Part shown: in pieces, positions 25,567-34,262 of the stretch | Layout: the number at the start of each line of letters is the position of its first letter | Numbering within the stretch: position 1 is the stretch's first letter | Assembly (NCBI GenBank): GCA_965198895.1 | Contig: OZ240676.1 | Coordinates: 4,960,001-5,024,000, forward strand | Length of the DNA: 64,000 nt | Direction: 5' to 3' | Origin: LMUY01 sp965198895 | Lineage (GTDB): Bacteria > Pseudomonadota > Alphaproteobacteria > Acetobacterales > Acetobacteraceae | The notes under the pieces: generated by a model | What the model was told of the DNA's origin: nothing | Seen by the model: the letters and a program-made list of their open reading frames with translations, nothing else | Database searches by the model: none | Translations under genes and position numbers: made by a program

Positions 25567-26769
25567 CTAGCTCCCCGACTCCAGGCTGGCCGGTACCGGC
25601 TGCACGACCCGCGACCCGTCGCGCCCGACGGCGAACACCGCCAAACCGCGCGCCACCTGCCCATTGGGGCGGAGTGCCACCGGGCCGTCCGCGCCCCGGA
25701 AGCCGCCGGGCTGGGTCAGTGCTCCAGGGGTCGCGGCGGCGACCCGCGCCAGCTCGGCCGCGTCATAGGCGATGGAGGCGAAGCTCGGCGGCGGGCTGCC
25801 GTAGGTCGCGGTGTAGATCTGCTCGAATGCGCCACGGGTCGCCGGGTCGGGCGCTGCATACCACGCGCCCGCGAGTCCGCCGAGATTGGCCGCGTCCCGT
25901 GCCCAGGTCCCCGGCCCGACGATCTGCACGGCGGGCGGCGCGATCTGATACTTCGTGATGTCGGCCGCGGCCGTTTGCAGGGCAGCGCCGCTTTCCGCCA
26001 GCAGCAGCGCGTCGAACGGCGCCGCACCCAACGGGGCCGGGGTGACGGGCGCTGGCGGGGCGCCGGTCACCGCGTCCGGGGTCGCGTCCACCGGCGGGTT
26101 GGCGAGCGCGTTCCGGTTGGTGAAATCCGAGACGTCGCGCAGCGCCGAGTCCAGGGCTGCGGCTCGACCGGTCGGATAGCGCCTGATGGCGGGCGGAGGG
26201 TCGCCGACCGACGCGGTTGCATGCGTCAGCCCGTCGGCAAGCGCATTGCCGAATGCGTTGTCCGGCAGCACGGCCGCAATGTTGGCCTTGCCCGCCTGAG
26301 AGAGCGCCTGCACGAGCCGCGCAACCTGCTGCTGCGGCGTGATGCCGAGCGCCCAGACGCCGGGCCGGCCCTGGTTTTGGTCGGACGTGAAGGCGAGGAT
26401 CGGGACCGACCCGGCGACCGCAGCTGCCGCGGCCGTTTCGGGCGCAGTGAGCGGCCCGACGATGACTACATCACCATTGGCCACGGCGGCCTGCGCGGCC
26501 GTCGTGGCGCCCGTGGGAGTGCTTGCGGTGTCCTGCACGTCGGGTTGCGGCCCGTCGGAGCCGAGCGCAAGTTGCACGGCCCGCAGCAGGTCGCGGCCCA
26601 GGCCGGCATTGGCCCCGGTGAGCGGAAGCAGCACTGCGATTTTGCGCTGCGGAGGGACGGTGCTTGGGAAACCGGCCGCCGACGGGCTCGGCCGGGCTGC
26701 GGGGCCCGGCTCCTGGACACATCCTGCCAGTAGGGCGGGTGCCAGCAGGAATGGAATTGCGCGGACCAT
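25567..26769 (-). CDS. LppC-family lipoprotein, penicillin-binding protein activator
   Basis: This is a 400-residue outer-membrane lipoprotein candidate with a signal peptide and lipobox LLAGC (cysteine near residue 17). A type-1 periplasmic-binding fold follows, starting KIAVLLPLTGANAGLG and including VIVGPLTAPETAAAA. This is the LpoA/LppC C-terminal domain that in gammaproteobacteria activates PBP1a. I start at the ATG at 26769, preceded by AGAGGG; longer open sequence upstream overlaps rsmI. Pairing with rsmI is conserved in many proteobacteria and supports the call. Confidence 0.85.
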   Translation of the reverse strand: MVRAIPFLLAPALLAGCVQEPGPAARPSPSAAGFPSTVPPQRKIAVLLPLTGANAGLGRDLLRAVQLALGSDGPQPDVQDTASTPTGATTAAQAAVANGDVVIVGPLTAPETAAAAAVAGSVPILAFTSDQNQGRPGVWALGITPQQQVARLVQALSQAGKANIAAVLPDNAFGNALADGLTHATASVGDPPPAIRRYPTGRAAALDSALRDVSDFTNRNALANPPVDATPDAVTGAPPAPVTPAPLGAAPFDALLLAESGAALQTAAADITKYQIAPPAVQIVGPGTWARDAANLGGLAGAWYAAPDPATRGAFEQIYTATYGSPPPSFASIAYDAAELARVAAATPGALTQPGGFRGADGPVALRPNGQVARGLAVFAVGRDGSRVVQPVPASLESGS

Positions 26770-27694
26770 GGCGAACGACCCTCTGATGACGTCAACTGCA
26801 CGCGGGGCGGATGCAACCGGAACCGAAACGGGACCAGAGGAGGACCCCGGCCCGGCGCGCGGCAACCTTGTGATGGTTTCCACGCCGATCGGCAACCTCC
26901 GGGACATCAGCGCGCGTGCCTTGGAGGCCTTGGGTGGGGCAGACCTGCTCCTGTGCGAGGACACGCGGCATACCGCTCGCCTGCTATCCGCCTATGGGAT
27001 CGCCGTGGCCACGTCGCCGCTGCACGACCATAACGAGGATGGCCGGATCCCCGCGTTGCTCGATGCGATCCGCCGCGGGCAGCGCCTGGTGCTCGTGTCC
27101 GACGCGGGAACCCCCCTGGTCAGCGACCCGGGATACCGGCTGGTGCGCGCGGTGCTGGACGCCGGGCTGCCGGTGGGCGCCGTGCCGGGGCCGAATGCCG
27201 CGGTGACGGCGCTGGTGCTGAGCGGGCTGCCACCGCAGCCCTTTCTGTTCCTGGGCTTCCCGCCGCCACGCCAGGCGGGCCGCGCGGCGGCATTCGGTCA
27301 GTTGCGGGCGGCCGAGCGCGCCGGGCTCAATGCTACGCTCATTTGGCACGAGGCGCCGCACCGTCTGGCCGAGATGCTGGCCGATCTGCAGGCGGCGTTC
27401 GGCGACCGCCCGGCGGCCGTTGCGCGCGAGTTGACCAAGCGGTTCGAAGAGGTGCGGCGGGATGGCCTGGCTGCACTTTCCGCCCACTACGCCGCCGAAC
27501 CGGCCCGCGGCGAGATCACCGTGCTGGTCGGTCCTGCCCCGGCCGAAGCCACCGATGCGGAGGATTTGGACGGCCAGCTTCGCACGGCGCTGTCGTCGGG
27601 CAGTGTGAAGGATGCGGCGGCGTTGGTTGCCGGGTCGACGGGGCTGCCGCGGCGGGTGGTCTATGCGCGGGCGCTCGAGCTCAGCCGGGAATAG
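26768..27694 (+). CDS. rsmI: 16S rRNA (cytidine-1402-2'-O)-methyltransferase
   Basis: This enzyme methylates the ribose of C1402 in the decoding centre of 16S rRNA. Up to 308 residues, it shows the tetrapyrrole-methylase fold signatures VSTPIGNLRDIS, LLCEDTRHT, HDHNE and LVSDAGTPLVSDPGYRL. The ATG at 26768 overlaps the ATG of the divergent lipoprotein gene within CCATGG. The ATG at 26786 is an alternative that leaves the core intact. A family B hairpin follows the stop. Confidence 0.95.
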   Translation: MANDPLMTSTARGADATGTETGPEEDPGPARGNLVMVSTPIGNLRDISARALEALGGADLLLCEDTRHTARLLSAYGIAVATSPLHDHNEDGRIPALLDAIRRGQRLVLVSDAGTPLVSDPGYRLVRAVLDAGLPVGAVPGPNAAVTALVLSGLPPQPFLFLGFPPPRQAGRAAAFGQLRAAERAGLNATLIWHEAPHRLAEMLADLQAAFGDRPAAVARELTKRFEEVRRDGLAALSAHYAAEPARGEITVLVGPAPAEATDAEDLDGQLRTALSSGSVKDAAALVAGSTGLPRRVVYARALELSRE

Positions 27695-27698
27695 CGAC

Positions 27699-27750
27699 TT
27701 CTCTCTCTACCCCGGCCCTCTCCCGTGATGAACGGGAGAGGGAGAAGTCG
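27699..27750. repeat. family B hairpin after rsmI
   Basis: CCCTCTCCCG (27716-27725) and CGGGAGAGGG (27733-27742) form a perfect 10-base stem with a 7-base loop. Flanking CTTCT and AGAAG extend the pairing. There is no T-tract, but it could still act as a transcription boundary. Confidence 0.8.
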
Positions 27751-27796
27751 CGCGGGGGAGGATGAAAAACTCCGTTGCTGATGTAAGGTAACCCGC

Positions 27797-28363
27797 ATGA
27801 GTGACCTGGCCCACGAAACGCTGGAACGGCACGAACACCTCCAGCACAATCCGGAAGATGGCAACGCGCGGCATGCGGCGCTCGTCATTGGCCTTTTGGC
27901 GGCGGTTCTGGCGGTCTGTGAGATGGGCGAACGCAGTTCGCAAAACGCGTATCTGGCCCACCATATCGGTGCCAGCAACGAATACGCGTTCTACCAGGCG
28001 CGGCAGACCCGGGCACTGGTGCTGTCGCAATCCGCCGTCATTCTGAGCGCGCTTACCCCGACGCCGGAGACGCAGAAGGCGGCGGCGGATGCGCTGGCCG
28101 AGTCCAAACGGCTGACAGAGGATAGCGCACGGGGTAACGGCAGCCAGCAGATCCAGGCCCGCGCGGATGCCGAGGCAAGGGCGCGCGAGGTGTCGCTCCA
28201 CCGGTATGAGTGGTACGAACTCGTCACCAGCGCGCTGCAGATCGCCATCGTGCTGTCGAGCGTCTCGGTGGTGACCCGCATTGCCCGCCTGACGTGGCTG
28301 GGGGCTGGAATCGGGTTGCTGGCAGGAGCGCTCGCCGCGCTGGTGGCAATCGGCGCGGTATGA
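27797..28363 (+). CDS. DUF4337-like membrane protein
   Basis: This 188-residue protein has one predicted membrane helix at about 29-47, an Ala/Glu-rich helical middle region and two C-terminal helices at about 143-188 (TSALQIAIVLSSVSVV and IGLLAGALAALVAIGAV). The layout fits DUF4337 proteins, which have no known function. It starts with ATG about 100 bases after rsmI and ends one base before the convergent ModA-like gene. Confidence 0.7.
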   Translation: MSDLAHETLERHEHLQHNPEDGNARHAALVIGLLAAVLAVCEMGERSSQNAYLAHHIGASNEYAFYQARQTRALVLSQSAVILSALTPTPETQKAAADALAESKRLTEDSARGNGSQQIQARADAEARAREVSLHRYEWYELVTSALQIAIVLSSVSVVTRIARLTWLGAGIGLLAGALAALVAIGAV

Positions 28364-29557
28364 TCAACGCACCACAATACTCGCGACGTCCCGCACACTA
28401 CGGCCTGCCCGCTTGTCGCCGGGGACCGCGAGCCGAGGCGCGTCGACGGGCTTGCCATCGCGCTCGGTCGCCAGGATGACCTGCTTGTTCTCGAACTCCG
28501 GGTCGATTTCGCCCATGCCGACGGTGACGCTATAGCCATCCTGCCCGGTTACGATGACCTGCTGGTTAACGCGCTTGTGGAAATTCGGATCGATCGCGCC
28601 GGCCTGCTGCAGCACGGACCAAAGCGTCGGCCCGGCATAGTGCGCCTCCGGCCCGGCATCGGCATTCACCATCGCCGTGGTGGAGGGCAGCGCGCGCAGA
28701 TCCGGCAGTGAGATGAACGATGGTTGCTCGGTCGGGGTGAGGATGGTGACGCCGCCGGTATTGCTGGACAACACGGGAAGTAGCCCGTGCTGCGCCAGGA
28801 TCGCCTGGCCGCGCGGGGAGAGCGTGAACAGCGCGAAGCGGGATGCGTCCGGGTTCGGGCTCAGCACGGCCATGCCGTAGACCGGCACCGGCTCCAACGC
28901 CGCCGGCAGCGGGACGGAGACCGAATCCGGCACCTCCCGCACCACGTCGGCACCGGCGCTGCAGTAATACAGCAAGATGTCGGCCCGTTTTGCCAGCAGG
29001 ATGGCCCCGCCCGGAGTATGGCCGTTGGTCGGTACCATGGTGGTCGGCCCGCCATACAGCGCTTGCGCCTTGGCCTGCAGCGTCGCTTGCGCGCCCCGAT
29101 GCACCGCCTCCGCACGGGTGAACACGGCCAAGGCGTAGTCGCCGCCCGGGTCGGCCCCGGGGGTCGACGTCGCAAGGCGCAGCGACGGGTCGAGCATGCG
29201 GTCCAGCACCGTGGACGGGGTCATCCCGAGGGACTTGCCACCGATCGCGCACATCCGGTTGCGCGCGAACGGCACGACGTTGACGGCCGGCCGCTCCGCG
29301 GCGATGCGCTGTGGCTGGTGCATGTCGGCGGAGGCGAACACATCCGCGATCTCGCCACCCTCGATGCGCTCGCCCAGCAGACCCGCAGGGCCGAACACCG
29401 GAGGGGCGACCGATGCCGCCGGGATGCCAGACGCGGCCACCAACTCCCCGACGACACCGGACAGGCTGCCGGCGGCGAAGATCTTCAGCGGATCCGCTTG
29501 GGCTCCGCTCGCCGCAGCCGTCGCTAGCAAAAGGCCTAGGAAGTGGGCTGCGCGCAT
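28364..29557 (-). CDS. ModA-like binding protein fused to a sulfite-oxidase-type domain
   Basis: This 397-residue exported protein has a signal peptide ending in AQA-D near residue 21. Residues 22 to about 265 look like a molybdate-type binding protein (PLKIFAAGSLSGVV, DVFASADMHQPQ, VVPFARNRM). The last 125 or so residues resemble part of the molybdopterin domain of sulfite-oxidase-like proteins: FISLPDLRALPSTT, YAGPTLWSVLQQAG, VTGQDGYSV and LAVPGDKRAGRSVRDV. This C-terminal part has no cysteine, so it cannot coordinate molybdenum as sulfite oxidase does. No ModB or ModC gene lies nearby. A role in molybdate or cofactor binding is inferred. Confidence 0.72.
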   Translation of the reverse strand: MRAAHFLGLLLATAAASGAQADPLKIFAAGSLSGVVGELVAASGIPAASVAPPVFGPAGLLGERIEGGEIADVFASADMHQPQRIAAERPAVNVVPFARNRMCAIGGKSLGMTPSTVLDRMLDPSLRLATSTPGADPGGDYALAVFTRAEAVHRGAQATLQAKAQALYGGPTTMVPTNGHTPGGAILLAKRADILLYYCSAGADVVREVPDSVSVPLPAALEPVPVYGMAVLSPNPDASRFALFTLSPRGQAILAQHGLLPVLSSNTGGVTILTPTEQPSFISLPDLRALPSTTAMVNADAGPEAHYAGPTLWSVLQQAGAIDPNFHKRVNQQVIVTGQDGYSVTVGMGEIDPEFENKQVILATERDGKPVDAPRLAVPGDKRAGRSVRDVASIVVR

Positions 29558-29620
29558 GCCTTTGTCTCCGCGTGATATCGGGTGGTATATAGCGGCCGAT
29601 CTTGGCGGTCCAATTGCTGA

Positions 29621-30778
29621 CTAGCGCAGCAGTTCCGGCAGCAGGGCGTCGAGCCGGACCCGGCCCTCGGCCGTTGCGATTAACCGGTCCGGGGTGTGAA
29701 GCAGGTAGCCTTCGTCCACCGCCATGCGCAGCACGTCCGGATCCAGGGCGTCGGGTAGGCGCAGGCCGGTGCGGCGAACGAAGCGGGCGGCGTCGACCCC
29801 TTCGTGCAGGCGCAGGCCCATCAGCAGCATTTCGCGTCCACGATCCGCCGGGGCGATGAGTTCCTCCGGCGTGCTGCCGTGGCCCGCAGCCTCGACCCGC
29901 TCGGCCCAAGGCTCCGGTGCGCGATGCCGGCGTGTCGCAACCAGGCTTGCGCCAAACAGCAGCCGCCCATGCGCGCCGGGCCCGATGCCGGCGTAATCGC
30001 CATAGCGCCAATAGGCGAGGTTGTGCCGGCTTTCGGCACCGGGGGCCGCGTAGTTGGACACTTCGTATTGCGCCAGGCCATGCGAGCCCGCCGCTTCCGC
30101 CGTCGCCTCATACAGGGCTGCGGCGTCCTCTTCGCCGGGCAAAACGAGTGCGCCGCGGCGGTGCAGTGCCTCGAACGCGGTGCCCGGCTCGATGGTGAGC
30201 TGGTACAGCGACAGGTGATCGGCCGCCAGCGCGAGGGCGCGGTCGAGCTCGGCGCGCCATGCGCACAGGGTTTGGCCGGGCCGGGCATAGATCAGGTCAA
30301 AAGAGAGGCGTGGGAAAATGCGCCGGGCCAGTTCGAGGGCGGCGATCGCCTCGGACGCGGAGTGTTGGCGGCCCAATTGGCGCAGCGGCTCGTCCTCGAG
30401 GCTCTGCACGCCGAGCGAGATCCGGTTTACGCCGGCTGCCCTGAACGCGGCGAGCCGGCCGGCCTCGACGCTGGTAGGATTGGCCTCGAGTGTGATCTCC
30501 AGGTCGGGAAGTGGATCGAACAGGGTCGTGGCATCGGCGATCAGGGCGGCGGCGGTCGCCGGGTCCATCAGGCTCGGGGTGCCGCCGCCGAAGAAAATGG
30601 AGCCAAGCCGGCGCCGGCCCAACCGGTCCGCTTCCCACGCCAGCTCGGTGCGCAACGCCGCAGCGAAGCGCGCCTGCGGAATGCGATCGCGAACATGGCT
30701 GTTGAAGTCGCAATACGGGCATTTGGCGAGGCAGAACGGCCAGTGGATATAGAGGGCAAGGGGCTCGATCACGGTCAC
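29621..30778 (-). CDS. hemW: Radical SAM heme chaperone HemW
   Basis: This 385-residue protein belongs to the HemW family of radical SAM proteins, cytosolic heme chaperones often mislabelled as oxygen-independent coproporphyrinogen oxidase. The 4Fe-4S motif is C16-x3-C20-x2-C23 in CLAKCPYC, followed by FFGGGTPS and a C-terminal winged domain. I use the GTG at 30778; GTG at 30772 is equally possible, and the long upstream extension covers repeats and has no homology. The usual rsmI neighbourhood of alphaproteobacteria is rearranged here. Confidence 0.93.
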   Translation of the reverse strand: MTVIEPLALYIHWPFCLAKCPYCDFNSHVRDRIPQARFAAALRTELAWEADRLGRRRLGSIFFGGGTPSLMDPATAAALIADATTLFDPLPDLEITLEANPTSVEAGRLAAFRAAGVNRISLGVQSLEDEPLRQLGRQHSASEAIAALELARRIFPRLSFDLIYARPGQTLCAWRAELDRALALAADHLSLYQLTIEPGTAFEALHRRGALVLPGEEDAAALYEATAEAAGSHGLAQYEVSNYAAPGAESRHNLAYWRYGDYAGIGPGAHGRLLFGASLVATRRHRAPEPWAERVEAAGHGSTPEELIAPADRGREMLLMGLRLHEGVDAARFVRRTGLRLPDALDPDVLRMAVDEGYLLHTPDRLIATAEGRVRLDALLPELLR

Positions 30779-30923
30779 GCTGCATATAGGGAGCGCGATC
30801 GGGTTTTCTGATCTTCCTCGTTCTTCACGCGGCGATGGCGGCGTAGCCGACGGAGGCGGCGCGGCAGCGGCCGTGCCCAAGAGCTCCCTCCCGCTATGGG
30901 AGATGGGAGGAGTTGGCTCGGTG
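30779..30923. other. intergenic region with a weak hairpin
   Basis: This 145-base gap between hemW and the GGDEF-EAL gene holds no gene. It includes CTCCCGCTATGGGAG, a short hairpin resembling family B. Confidence 0.5.
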
Positions 30924-33098
30924 TCAGCCCGGCTCCACCATTCCCAAGGCTCGTGCTTGCGGCGCATTGCGGCTGCGCAGCCAGTTTGCGACGGCGGGGC
31001 CGGGCATGGGACGCCCGAGCAGGAAGCCTTGCAGATTGTCGACCCCCATTGCCGTTAGCGTGTCCTGCTGGGCGGCGGTTTCCACCCCTTCCGCGGTCAC
31101 CTCGAGCGCGAGGGCGTCGGCAATGGAGAGGATCGCCTGGATGATCGCGTAGCCGTCGCGATCCGCGGTGCGCACGAAGTTCTGGTCGATCTTGATCACG
31201 TCCAGCGGCAGCTTGCCGAGATAGGCCAGGGACGAGAACCCGGTGCCGAAATCGTCCAGCAGGACACGGATGCCACGGCGGCGCAGATCCTCGAAGATCG
31301 GTGCGACGCGCACGTGATCGCTCACGAACATGCTCTCGGTGATTTCGATCTCCAGCCGGGTCGCCGACAGGCCGGTCTGGGCGAGTGCATCCTCCACGTC
31401 GTCGAGCAGCATGCCGGACACCGCCTGGGCCACGGACGCGTTGACGGTGACCGACAGCGTCTGGTCGGGCCAGGATGCGGCAGCCTTGCAGGCTTCGATC
31501 AGAACCCAGCGTCCGATCGTGGCAATCTGGCCAGTCTGCTCGGCGATCGGGATGAAGGTGGACGGCCCGATCGAGCCCAGTTCCGGATGCTGCCATCGCA
31601 GGAGGGCTTCGAAGGCTTTGCAGCCCCCGGTCGCGGTGGAGATGATCGGCTGGTAGGCGAGCGAAAACTCGTTCCTGGCCATTGCCTCGCGCAAAGCCTG
31701 TTCCAACCGGTGCCGTTCAGTCACGTTGCGCGCCAGCGCCGGGTCGAACAGCTTGACGCGGCCTTTGCCTTCCTTCTTGGCTTCGTACATCGCCACATCG
31801 GCGGCGCGGATCAGCTCGTCCTGCGTGCGCCCGTCTTCCGGGAAGATCGCGATGCCCACCGTGGCATCGATGCGGACGGCGTCGATGCCCGCGTTCAAGG
31901 GGCGCATCAGCACGTGGCGGAGCGATGTGGCCATCTGCACGACGGATTGGCTGTCTCGGGTGATGGGAACGGCCATGACGAACTCGTCCCCGCCCCATCG
32001 CGCCAACTGCACCGTGTCGTCTGCGGCCTGGCTCAGGAGATGTGCCGAGGTCTGTAGCACCTGGTCACCGGCCGTGTGGCCTCGCACGTCGTTGACCTGC
32101 TTGAAATTGTCCAGGTCGAGGAACACCACGGCGAGGCGTGTGCCGCCGGCGTCTGCGTCGGCCAACATGCAGGCGAGCCGCTCGGCGAAGGTCGTGCGGT
32201 TCCAAAGGCCGGTGAGTGGATCGGTCGAGGCCAGGCGTGCCAAGGCCTCGGCGTATCTTTGTCGTTCGGCGACCTCATGCTCCAGGTCTGCAGTGCGGAG
32301 CTCGATTCGCCTCTCAAGCGTCTGGTTGGCGTCGGCGAGCGCCACCTGTGCCGTCGCGAGCCGCTCGTTCGCCGCCTCCGTCTCCCGCCGCTGCTGCTCC
32401 GATTGCCGCACCAGGGCCTGGTTGATGTGGCTGAGCCGCAGTGACTTGATCACCAGGCGGTTTGCCACGCGCGCGTAGGCGGCGGTGGTAACGAGCAAGG
32501 CGAGGGTCAACATGCCCAAAAACACGTTCTCCCGGCCCGACAGGGTGAAGAAGACCAAACCAGGGCTGAGCAGCAGGGCAGTGCAATACGTGATCGCCAA
32601 CGGCAAACTGGGCCCGAGCACGGTCGCGCTGCCGCCGGCCATGGCTGCGAGAACCACCGACGCCGCGGTCCGCCCGCTCTCGTCCATGGTTGGGAAGAAG
32701 ATCACGGGGAATAGGGCCCACAGCGTGGCCGAGCTCAACATGCCGACGGCGAAACACGCGATCTCGCGCTTGCCATCCAACTCGCCAGTTCGGCGGCGCC
32801 GAAGTGGGTGGAGAAATGCGACGTCCAGCGTGCGGCCGGCGAGCACGAAGAACACGGCCGCCAACCAACCGAGCAGGCCGCTTCTATTCGCTGGCGAGAC
32901 GACCATGATCACCAGGAACACGCTGGAAACCGCGGTGACCATCAACCCGCCTGCATCGTGGGCATACAGCGCGAGAGCCCGGTCGCGGGTTACCCGGCAT
33001 TCGACAGAGTTCGCGAGCCCCGAGATACCCTCCGCGGCATCGCGATGATGGGCCGGCAGGGCCGGTGCGGGCAGGAAACGGGGCGCTACGAGCGACAC
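30924..33098 (-). CDS. Membrane GGDEF-EAL cyclic-di-GMP signalling protein
   Basis: This 724-residue protein has an N-terminal membrane region of about six hydrophobic segments (50-220), a coiled-coil linker (about 225-285), a GGDEF domain with an intact GGDEF at 369-373 and an EAL domain with E497 in EALLRW. The EAL domain also keeps EITES and DDFGTG motifs, so both synthesis and breakdown of cyclic di-GMP are possible. Dual-domain proteins are often active in only one direction. It is transcribed alone toward hemW. Confidence 0.93.
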   Translation of the reverse strand: MSLVAPRFLPAPALPAHHRDAAEGISGLANSVECRVTRDRALALYAHDAGGLMVTAVSSVFLVIMVVSPANRSGLLGWLAAVFFVLAGRTLDVAFLHPLRRRRTGELDGKREIACFAVGMLSSATLWALFPVIFFPTMDESGRTAASVVLAAMAGGSATVLGPSLPLAITYCTALLLSPGLVFFTLSGRENVFLGMLTLALLVTTAAYARVANRLVIKSLRLSHINQALVRQSEQQRRETEAANERLATAQVALADANQTLERRIELRTADLEHEVAERQRYAEALARLASTDPLTGLWNRTTFAERLACMLADADAGGTRLAVVFLDLDNFKQVNDVRGHTAGDQVLQTSAHLLSQAADDTVQLARWGGDEFVMAVPITRDSQSVVQMATSLRHVLMRPLNAGIDAVRIDATVGIAIFPEDGRTQDELIRAADVAMYEAKKEGKGRVKLFDPALARNVTERHRLEQALREAMARNEFSLAYQPIISTATGGCKAFEALLRWQHPELGSIGPSTFIPIAEQTGQIATIGRWVLIEACKAAASWPDQTLSVTVNASVAQAVSGMLLDDVEDALAQTGLSATRLEIEITESMFVSDHVRVAPIFEDLRRRGIRVLLDDFGTGFSSLAYLGKLPLDVIKIDQNFVRTADRDGYAIIQAILSIADALALEVTAEGVETAAQQDTLTAMGVDNLQGFLLGRPMPGPAVANWLRSRNAPQARALGMVEPG

Positions 33099-33210
33099 GG
33101 CCGGCGCCAGCGACGGTCAAGGTGTCCGTGAAGCAAACCCGTCAAGCCGCGATCCTCCCCCCGGGAGTGCCGGGATGGCCGGAGTGTCGTGTAGTTTTGT
33201 TAAAGGGACG

Positions 33211-34053
33211 CTAACGAACCGGGCTGCGGGAGCGCAGGAGGAAGGCACGGCCGTCCCAAAGCTGGAACGGTTCACTCGCCGTAGCCTCCAGATCATAGTC
33301 GCTGGCCCAACGACGCATGTCTGCGACGTCCATCGCCGGGTCACGGCCGTAGGACAGGTTCAGGATCGCCAGCGCGCCGCCAGCCCGCAAAGCGGCCACC
33401 ACGCCGGCCACGATCCCGTCGGCGAGGCCGGCCTGCACGACGTATGGCATGCTGTCCACCAGGAGGACGAGGTCGAACCGGCCCGGCGGGATCGCCCGCC
33501 CATCGGTGACCTCGAACCGCAATCCAGGGCGCCCGGCATGCCTCCGGCGGGCCTCCGCCACCATGCCCGCCGACACATCCACACCCAGGACCGAGCGGCA
33601 GACCGGGGCCAGCGCGGCCGCGACCCGTCCGATGCCACAACCGAAATCCAACACGTCGCTGTCCGGCCGCAGCAGGTGTTCGGCGCCCAGCCAGGCCGTG
33701 ATCTCGGCGGTTGCTGCTTGCAGGATCGCCGGGTCGCCGAGGGAATACAGTGCCACTCCGGCCTCCGGCGAGTGGTTCACGGCGCGATCGAAGAAGGCGG
33801 CGGTGCCAGCGAGCCCCCCTATCGCAGTATGATCGCTGCCGGTCTGCCGAATTTCGGTCGCGAGCCTGTCCAGGTCCGCCGCCCGGCCATCGAGTAGGGC
33901 AGAGAGCGCGCACCATCGCGGTGTCGGCGGCTCCGTCCGGGCGGCGGCGACTGCACCGGCGATCGCCACCGAATCCGCGCCGCCCAGCAGCATCCGCGCC
34001 AGCGCGACCTGGGGCGAGATCTTGCCGAGCAGGCAGTCGGTGAGATCCGTCAT
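33211..34053 (-). CDS. Class I SAM-dependent methyltransferase
   Basis: This 280-residue protein has a methyltransferase domain in its second half with motif I VLDFGCGIGRVAAAL, then VLGVDVSAGMV and a DLVLLVDSMPY segment. The first 120 residues are helical and unassigned (TDLTDCLLGKISPQVALARML), resembling an N-terminal regulatory or tetratricopeptide-like part. I choose the ATG at 34053 (MTDLTDC); an earlier ATG would add 26 low-complexity residues. The methyl acceptor is unknown. It is divergent from the oxidoreductase at 34263. Confidence 0.8.
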   Translation of the reverse strand: MTDLTDCLLGKISPQVALARMLLGGADSVAIAGAVAAARTEPPTPRWCALSALLDGRAADLDRLATEIRQTGSDHTAIGGLAGTAAFFDRAVNHSPEAGVALYSLGDPAILQAATAEITAWLGAEHLLRPDSDVLDFGCGIGRVAAALAPVCRSVLGVDVSAGMVAEARRRHAGRPGLRFEVTDGRAIPPGRFDLVLLVDSMPYVVQAGLADGIVAGVVAALRAGGALAILNLSYGRDPAMDVADMRRWASDYDLEATASEPFQLWDGRAFLLRSRSPVR

Positions 34054-34262
34054 AGCCGGACCGCCCGCTGTGGCGGTGAGCCGGTGTCGAGCGTTGCGGT
34101 GGCCATTGTCATGCTCCGGGGGAAGAACCATGCGGCGTTACATGACGCTTCCAACATTTGAAAGATCAAGGATCGCGAGCGTTTCGCCGTTTTGGGCAAA
34201 TGAGTTACTCCCAACGGCTGGACCAGCGGGCAGCACGCGGTCGCGACGGAGGGAGTAGAGCG

